From the NCBI RefSeq assembly GCF_024206475.1, contig NZ_JAMBPR010000026.1, positions 46,265-110,264 on the forward strand: DNA of 64,000 nt. The letters are read 5' to 3'. The notes beneath the pieces are model-generated. The model saw only the letters and a program-made list of their open reading frames with translations, was not told where the DNA came from and made no database searches. This DNA comes from Paraburkholderia sp. CNPSo 3274. Its GTDB lineage: Bacteria; Pseudomonadota; Gammaproteobacteria; Burkholderiales; Burkholderiaceae. The translations under genes and the position numbers were made by a program. Position 1 is the stretch's first letter. The number at the start of each line of letters is the position of its first letter. Shown one piece after another: positions 59,758-64,000 of the stretch.

Positions 59758-61251
59758 TTATTCCACGCGCTCGCCATGCAGAACCACGTCGAGACCTTCG
59801 CGCTCGTCTTCTTCCGAAACACGCAGGCCCATCACCATGTCGATCACCTTCAGCAGGACGAAGCTCACCACGCCGCTGTAGATGAGGGTCGTGAGCACGC
59901 CCTTGGCTTGCAGGATGACGCTGCCATCCGCGCCGCCGATGTCCTTCACCGCGAACACGCCGGTCAGCAGCGCACCGATGATGCCGCCGATACCGTGCAC
60001 GCCGAACGCGTCGAGCGAGTCGTCGTAGTTGAACTTGTGCTTGAGCCACGTGGCGGACCAGAAGCAGACCACACCCGCCACCACGCCGATCACGATCGCG
60101 CCCAGCACGCCGACGAAGCCCGATGCCGGCGTCACGGCCACGAGACCCGCGACGGCGCCCGAAGCGATACCGAGCACCGACGGCTTGCCCTTGGCGATCC
60201 ACTCCGCGAACATCCAGCCGAGCGCGGCGCAGGCGGTGGCGATTTGCGTCGTGAGCATCGCGAAGCCGGCACGGCCGTCAGCCGCGACTGCCGAACCCGC
60301 GTTGAAGCCGAACCAGCCCACCCACAGCATGGCCGCGCCCGTCAGCGTGAGAACGAGGTTGTGCGGTGCCATCACTTCGCGGCCGTAACCCACACGCTTG
60401 CCGAGGACGATACAGCACACGAGGCCTGCGATACCGGCGTTGATGTGCACGACCGTGCCGCCCGCGAAGTCGAGGATGCCGGCGCTGGCGAGCCAGCCCG
60501 TCGGCTCCCACACCATGTGTGCGATCGGCGAGTAGACGATGATCGACCACAGCGACATGAACACGAGCATCGCCGAGAACTTCATGCGGTCGGCAAACGC
60601 ACCGGTAATGAGCGCCGGCGTGATGATCGCGAACGTCATCTGGTAGACGAAGTACACGGTCTCGGGGATGGTCGGCGCGAGGTGGCTCACGGTGAGCGTC
60701 GTCGCCTTGTCGCCCTTGATGTAGTTCATGCCCTCAAGGAAGATGCGCGAGAAGCCGCCGATGAACGAGCCGCCGGGCGTGAACGCGATCGAGTAGCCGA
60801 CCACCGTCCAGATGACGGTGACGACGCAGGTGATCGCGAAGCTCTGCATGAGCGTGGAGAGCACGTTCTTCTTGCGGACCATGCCGCCGTAGAAGAGCGC
60901 GAGGCCCGGGATCGTCATGAACAGCACGAGCGCGGTGGAGGTCAGCATCCACGCGGTGTCGCCCGAGTTGATCTTCGACGAATCGACCGAGAACGGCGCG
61001 GTCGGTGCGGCAGGCGCGGCGGCTGCGGCTGCCGATGCGTCGGCCGGGGCGCTTGCGGCGGCTGCCGGGGCCGAAGCAGCGTCGGCAGCGGGCGCCGAAG
61101 CCGGAGCGGCTGCGGACGCATCGGGTGCCGAAGCGGTGGTGGCCGGCGCGGAGGCCGCGGCGGGCGCGGAGGCGTCGTCCGCCAGCGCGGCGCCGACGCC
61201 GCCGGCCAGCAGCGAGCCGGCCATCATCAGGGACATCAAAAGTTTGCGCAT
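59758..61251 (-). CDS. amtB: Ammonium transporter AmtB with long Ala-rich N-terminal extension
   Basis: Inner-membrane ammonium channel, 497 residues. A signal peptide (MRKLLMSLMMAGSLLAGGVG) is followed by a ~60-residue Ala/Ser/Pro low-complexity segment (27-86), then the eleven-helix Amt core: GDTAWMLTSTALVLFMTIPGLALFYGG, and the pore motifs LDFAGGTVVHINAGIAGLV and DDSLDAFGVHGIGGIIGALLTG with conserved His residues. The extension would lie in the periplasm and is absent from E. coli AmtB. It follows glnK by 40 bases; GlnK blocks the channel when nitrogen is plentiful. Confidence 0.95.
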   Translation of the reverse strand: MRKLLMSLMMAGSLLAGGVGAALADDASAPAAASAPATTASAPDASAAAPASAPAADAASAPAAAASAPADASAAAAAAPAAPTAPFSVDSSKINSGDTAWMLTSTALVLFMTIPGLALFYGGMVRKKNVLSTLMQSFAITCVVTVIWTVVGYSIAFTPGGSFIGGFSRIFLEGMNYIKGDKATTLTVSHLAPTIPETVYFVYQMTFAIITPALITGAFADRMKFSAMLVFMSLWSIIVYSPIAHMVWEPTGWLASAGILDFAGGTVVHINAGIAGLVCCIVLGKRVGYGREVMAPHNLVLTLTGAAMLWVGWFGFNAGSAVAADGRAGFAMLTTQIATACAALGWMFAEWIAKGKPSVLGIASGAVAGLVAVTPASGFVGVLGAIVIGVVAGVVCFWSATWLKHKFNYDDSLDAFGVHGIGGIIGALLTGVFAVKDIGGADGSVILQAKGVLTTLIYSGVVSFVLLKVIDMVMGLRVSEEDEREGLDVVLHGERVE

Positions 61252-61291
61252 CTCGGTTTCCTCTTTCCTCTTGTCTCGGTCTCTTTAGGCT

Positions 61292-61630
61292 TTACAGCGC
61301 GTCGGCGCCGGTCTCGCCGGTGCGGATGCGGATCACTTGTTCGATCGGTGTGACGAAAATCTTGCCGTCGCCGATCTTGCCCGTGCGGGCCGCGCGTTCG
61401 ACCGCCTCGATGGCCTGCTCGACGATGTCGTCGGCCACAGCGGCTTCGATCTTCACCTTCGGCAGGAAGTCGACGACATACTCCGCGCCGCGGTACAGCT
61501 CGGTGTGTCCCTTCTGGCGACCGAAGCCTTTCACCTCCGTCACCGTGATCCCCGAAACGCCGATCGCCGAGAGGGCTTCGCGCGCCTCATCGAGCTTGAA
61601 CGGCTTGATGATTGCTGTAATGAGTTTCAT
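61292..61630 (-). CDS. glnK: Nitrogen regulatory protein P-II (GlnK)
   Basis: A 112-residue trimeric P-II signal protein. It begins MKLITAIIKPFKLDEAREAL; the T-loop carries the uridylylated tyrosine in GRQKGHTELYRGAEYVVDFLPK, and the C-terminal ATP-binding segment is RTGKIGDGKIFV. Linkage to amtB and an upstream sigma54 promoter identify it as GlnK rather than GlnB. It senses 2-oxoglutarate and energy and gates AmtB. Confidence 0.96.
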   Translation of the reverse strand: MKLITAIIKPFKLDEAREALSAIGVSGITVTEVKGFGRQKGHTELYRGAEYVVDFLPKVKIEAAVADDIVEQAIEAVERAARTGKIGDGKIFVTPIEQVIRIRTGETGADAL

Positions 61631-61762
61631 GTAGTCCTCGCTGTGGTTTGCTTCATTCATTTGTCTGCTTCTGCAACGGGCGCCTTGCGAACGGCGCATG
61701 ATGCTTCGCCGCGTCGCTGGCACACCGTGAGCCAACCCTCGTTCGGTGCGCGGGGCAGTATT

Positions 61763-61778
61763 AGCAACACCCGTGCCA
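61763..61778 (-). promoter_or_regulatory. Sigma54 promoter of glnK-amtB
   Basis: Read on the minus strand TGGCACG-GGTG-TTGCT, a full match to the -24/-12 consensus TGGCACG-N4-TTGCW. It points at glnK, about 120 bases downstream from the predicted start site. Activation by NtrC under nitrogen limitation is the expected mode. Confidence 0.87.
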
Positions 61779-62126
61779 ATCTGCTGCACTCATCCGCAAA
61801 GCCGATGTGATGGACTTCGATGCAAGCGCGCCCAAAGCCGTGGACAATGCCGGTCCGCGCCTTGAGGGGCGCGGCGCGCAAGGGTCTGGCCGAACGGCCA
61901 GCGTGGCGCGCACGCGGTGGCGTGGCGGGGGGAACGTTGCTACAGTGTTCTCAGGCATCGCTGCCGCGCTGGGAGCCGCATAGCGGCTGGGAGTGGCCCG
62001 CCAGGCCACAACGCGAAGCACACTGGCCGGCGATGCGCACCTGTTGCGCGCACACTTGGCCGTGGCCCTGTGAGTTCGCACCAAGATCGATCACGGTCCG
62101 TCGCGGGGCACAGGCGAAACAAAACT
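61779..62126. other. Intergenic DNA between the glnK promoter and ubiK
   Basis: About 350 bases with no protein-like frame. Apart from the sigma54 promoter on its left and the NtrC-like palindrome on its right, nothing recognisable was seen. Confidence 0.5.
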
Positions 62127-62143
62127 TGCACATTTTTTGTGCA
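62127..62143. promoter_or_regulatory. NtrC-like palindrome upstream of ubiK and glnK
   Basis: TGCACA-TTTTT-TGTGCA, a perfect 6-bp inverted repeat whose TGCAC-N7-GTGCA layout matches NtrC enhancer sites. It is about 350 bp upstream of the sigma54 promoter, a workable enhancer distance, and only 16 bases before the ubiK start, where binding could also affect ubiK. Confidence 0.5.
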
Positions 62144-62158
62144 GCGAAGGGGAATCGA

Positions 62159-62416
62159 ATGAAGCAACCAAACGACGTATTCAATGATCTGCAGTCACGC
62201 GTGAGCGATCTGCTCAAGAATTCGCCGGCGCGCGATGTCGAACGCAATGTTCGCGCAATGTTGTCGCAAGGCTTTTCGAAGCTGGACCTCGTTACGCGCG
62301 AGGAATTCGACGCGCAAACGCAGGTGCTCGTGCGCACGCGCCAGCGCCTCGAAGAACTCGAGCGCCGCGTGGCCGAGCTCGAGCAGAAGCTGCCGGTGAC
62401 TAGCCAGTCCTCCTGA
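62159..62416 (+). CDS. ubiK: Ubiquinone biosynthesis accessory factor UbiK (BMFP family)
   Basis: An 85-residue coiled-coil protein: NDVFNDLQSRVSDLLKNSPARDVERNVRAML, then LVTREEFDAQTQVLVRTRQRLEELERRVAELEQKL. UbiK helps assemble the Ubi complex for aerobic ubiquinone synthesis and was earlier known as a membrane-fusogenic protein. AAGGGG precedes the ATG at 62159 by seven bases. In Burkholderiaceae it lies between glnK and comM, as here. A longer upstream frame exists but is not conserved. Confidence 0.94.
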   Translation: MKQPNDVFNDLQSRVSDLLKNSPARDVERNVRAMLSQGFSKLDLVTREEFDAQTQVLVRTRQRLEELERRVAELEQKLPVTSQSS

Positions 62417-62626
62417 TCATTTCTTTGCGCACTCCTGTGCGCAATTGAGTGCAGCGCCACTGCCGCACCACCGCAAGCGATCCGTAGCGTGATCGCAATG
62501 GAACCGTAAAGGGGCATACGCCTCACCAGCCTGGCGCATGCGCGGCGCGCGAAGCACGTACGAAGCTCAGTCCGAAGCTTGGTACGACGCGCGCCACTCC
62601 CGCATGCGAATCTTCCGGAGAATCCC

Positions 62627-62749
62627 ATGTCGCTTGCCGTGGTGCGCAGCCGCGCGCCGGCTGCTGGCCGCGCGCCCGAAGTCACCGTAGAAGTCCATCT
62701 CGCCAACGGGCTGCCGTCGTTTTCGAAGGTGGGGAATTTATTGCACTAA
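62627..62749 (+). pseudogene. comM: Truncated comM/yifB (N-terminal 33 codons only)
   Basis: The first 33 codons read MSLAVVRSRAPAAGRAPEV, then TVEVHLANGLPSFS, the normal N-terminus of the Mg-chelatase-like AAA+ protein ComM (YifB), a helicase for branch migration in natural transformation. The family continues IVGLPD-x-EV with an ATPase domain of about 500 residues. Here the frame changes to KVGNLLH and stops at 62747. Nothing ComM-like follows within the window. The break is near 62726, where GC content drops. comM is a known island insertion site in other bacteria (for example AbaR islands of Acinetobacter), so an insertion is the simplest reading. Confidence 0.85.
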
Positions 62750-63285
62750 CTGAAGCACGGCCGAAATCCCTCGTTCTTGGCCCGGGTCGGAGTTGTCATG
62801 GCGCGACGCAGTAAAAGCGCTGGGATGCAAGTGGCGACAGAGCTGTCGCCAAACGGCCAGGACCTGCCGGTCAGCGACCGGGGAAACTTGCCGTTGGAAC
62901 GGCTGCTTTAATCCGGAACCTGACGGACGAGCTACGCACGCAAGTCGTTCCGATGCGACATTTGGATGTCTACGCTGCAGCGTTTGCGAACGGCAGAAAC
63001 TGGCCCGGTAGCACGCATTTGCGTAAATAGACTTGCAGCGGCGGCTATCGGACCAAGGTCTATTTGGACGGGCACGCCCAACTGCATATCATGGAAGCGA
63101 GTCTGCGTTTCGTGGTTGATATCCCCACCAAGGTCAGTTGGGAGGTCGTCATGGAATGTTCGGTTACGACGCTGGTCACTTCTCCTGCAATGCTGCCGAG
63201 CTGTTCCGTATGGGGTCAAAGCGATTCTCTAACCAATGCGCCGGCGGCCGCAGAGCATCCGGACGATGTCGCGCTGCGAGTACCT
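62750..63285 (+). other. Lower-GC DNA after the comM break, no convincing gene
   Basis: About 535 bases of mixed composition. Short frames occur (37 codons from 62798, MARRSKSAGMQVATELSPNG...; 25 codons from 62951, MRHLDVYAAAFANGRNWPGS...) but none resembles a known family. The lipoprotein frame is open back to 63031, and an ATG at 63151 has GGGAGG upstream. It looks like decayed or spliced DNA. No inverted-repeat ends or target duplication of an insertion sequence were recognised. Confidence 0.5.
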
Positions 63286-64000
63286 ATGCGACCCGCGCTG
63301 ATAGCCCTGATTTCCGCGATGCTGCTTGGTGCCTGTGGGGGCGGTAATAACAATGTCAGTACAACGTCGACACAAGCGGTTTCGGTGCCGCTGCAGGCCG
63401 CTGTTGCCATTGAGGTCGATAACGGCGACACGGCGAACTTCTCCGTTTCTGGCACGATCGACAACGTTGCCGCCACCGGATCAGGGACGCTGACGGACTC
63501 CCCACCTGTGGCAGCGACGTTTGATGGCGCTGCTGTCTTTAAAACCACCGAAACCATTACCGACACCGTGGTTGAGAATGGCACCACTACTACGGTTACG
63601 GAGACAAAACAGATTTTCACAGATCCCCAGACATCTGCTGAAGTCGGTCAGATCAACGATGACGGGTCGGTCGATGTCATCACTCAGGTCGATCCTATTC
63701 CAGCCGCTGCACCGCTGGGAAGCTCCGGTGTACTTGGCACCGGCACAGAGTATTCGGATACGAGCCAACAGACGGTAGTCGGCACCGTCGAGGAGACGTA
63801 CTCCGTGGGATCCAGCACAGGTAGTTCCGGAGGATCCAGCACGGGGAGTTCCGGGGGATCCAGCACAGGGACTTCCGGGGGATCCGGCACAGGGACTTCC
63901 GGAGGATCCAGCACGGGGAGTTCCGGGGGATCCGGCACAGGGACTTCCGGAGGATCCAGCACGGGGAGTTCCGGGGGATCCAGCACAGGGACTTCCGGGG
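63286..64000 (+). CDS. Putative lipoprotein with Gly/Ser/Thr repeats (3' end outside window)
   Basis: The first ~238 codons of a lipoprotein. The signal peptide MRPALIALISAMLLGAC ends in the lipobox LGA-C17, followed by GGGNNN. Residues ~30-170 are rich in Thr, Val and Asp with no family I recognise (VDNGDTANFSVSGTIDNVAATG, TETITDTVVENGTTTTVTE). From residue 175 the protein is eight-residue repeats of the form GSSTGSSG or GSGTGTSG, open to the window edge. The start at 63286 is chosen from the signal peptide; 63151, in frame and with a better ribosome site, would bury it 45 residues in. Codon use differs from the core genes. Confidence 0.7.
   Translation, partial: MRPALIALISAMLLGACGGGNNNVSTTSTQAVSVPLQAAVAIEVDNGDTANFSVSGTIDNVAATGSGTLTDSPPVAATFDGAAVFKTTETITDTVVENGTTTTVTETKQIFTDPQTSAEVGQINDDGSVDVITQVDPIPAAAPLGSSGVLGTGTEYSDTSQQTVVGTVEETYSVGSSTGSSGGSSTGSSGGSSTGTSGGSGTGTSGGSSTGSSGGSGTGTSGGSSTGSSGGSSTGTSG
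63808..63999 (+). repeat. 24-bp coding tandem repeat, eight units, continuing past the edge
   Basis: Each unit starts GGATCC and has the form GGATCC-(A/G)GCAC-(A/G)GG-(G/T)A(G/C)TTCCGG(A/G). Eight units fit exactly in 63808-63999. Three main variants alternate (order A', A, B, C, A, C, A, B), suggesting duplication of blocks larger than one unit. It keeps frame, adding eight residues per unit. Confidence 0.92.

Noticed and set aside
62798..62911. 37-codon frame (MARRSKSAGMQ...) as a gene in the post-comM segment
   Set aside because: No ribosome site, no family and no support beyond an open frame; treated as part of the non-coding junction DNA.
63684..63986. Minus-strand frame reading repeated PELPVLDPPEVPV through the 24-bp repeats
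   Set aside because: Repeats keep all frames open. The plus frame has a signal peptide and lipobox, and the minus frame has no ribosome site or start evidence.
63808..63999. CRISPR array
   Set aside because: The repeats are contiguous, with no spacers, and keep a reading frame. No cas genes are present.

Overview
The window looks like a chromosomal segment of a high-GC betaproteobacterium of the Burkholderiaceae (Burkholderia, Paraburkholderia or Caballeronia type). This rests on gene content and order: mutM-mutY next to lolB-ispE-tRNA-Gln-prs-rplY-pth, a GlcNAc PTS locus, a split cta (cytochrome aa3 oxidase) cluster, and gshA-gshB-EIIA(Man)-HPr-EI followed by amtB-glnK. Nearly all of it is housekeeping DNA with strongly GC-biased third codon positions. 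The last 1.3 kb is different in composition and looks acquired.

Layout. 1-3.4 kb: the end of rapZ, a LON-domain protein, and mutM-mutY. 3.5-10.8 kb: a TPR protein, lolB, ispE, tRNA-Gln(UUG), prs, rplY, pth and hisC. A good sigma70 promoter lies inside ispE. 10.8-16.6 kb: ferredoxin, coaD, rsmD, ftsY, a zeta-GST/FAH pair and ybiB. 16.8-18.9 kb: leuA behind a candidate leucine attenuator, made of a predicted leaderless 23-residue peptide with four CUA codons, a C-rich rut-like stretch and a 67-codon small ORF that overlaps leuA. 19-24.2 kb: an NTF2-like protein, rpoH with a perfect CIRCE element overlapping its promoter, and cydP-cydA-cydB. 24.2-31.9 kb: a nag operon (GntR regulator, nagA, SIS-type deaminase, EIIA-HPr-EI fusion, EIICB) with three copies of one operator-like motif upstream, the first of them inside the promoter. 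32-43.4 kb: an orphan metQ, then the cta/cox cluster in two blocks (sco, ctaB, ctaA, a Sco-like gene, surf1; and ctaE, DUF2970, ctaG, a 58-residue assembly protein, ctaD, ctaC) separated by one small opposite-strand gene. 43.5-53.6 kb: DUF2244, a BioC-like methyltransferase, comF, trmL, a macro-domain protein, gpsA, secB, grxC, a rhodanese, gpmA, ctpA and a MoeB/ThiF-like protein. 53.7-62.4 kb: EI, HPr and EIIA(Man), gshB, gshA, amtB-glnK with a consensus sigma54 promoter, and ubiK. 62.6-64 kb: comM cut off after about 33 codons, then a lower-GC stretch and the start of a lipoprotein gene ending in 24-bp tandem repeats that run off the window.

Connections. Two PTS phosphorelays occur here: a dedicated sugar system (nag) and an incomplete, presumably regulatory one (EI, HPr with Ser46, EIIA without EIIB or EIIC). 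The second would connect to HPr kinase, which usually sits beside rapZ just outside the left edge. The oxidase cluster holds structural subunits plus heme A synthesis (CtaA, CtaB) and copper delivery (CtaG, Sco, Surf1), while cydPAB supplies the alternative high-affinity bd oxidase. No rRNA, CRISPR array or intact insertion sequence was seen. Function calls come from recognising sequence motifs by eye; no database search was run.
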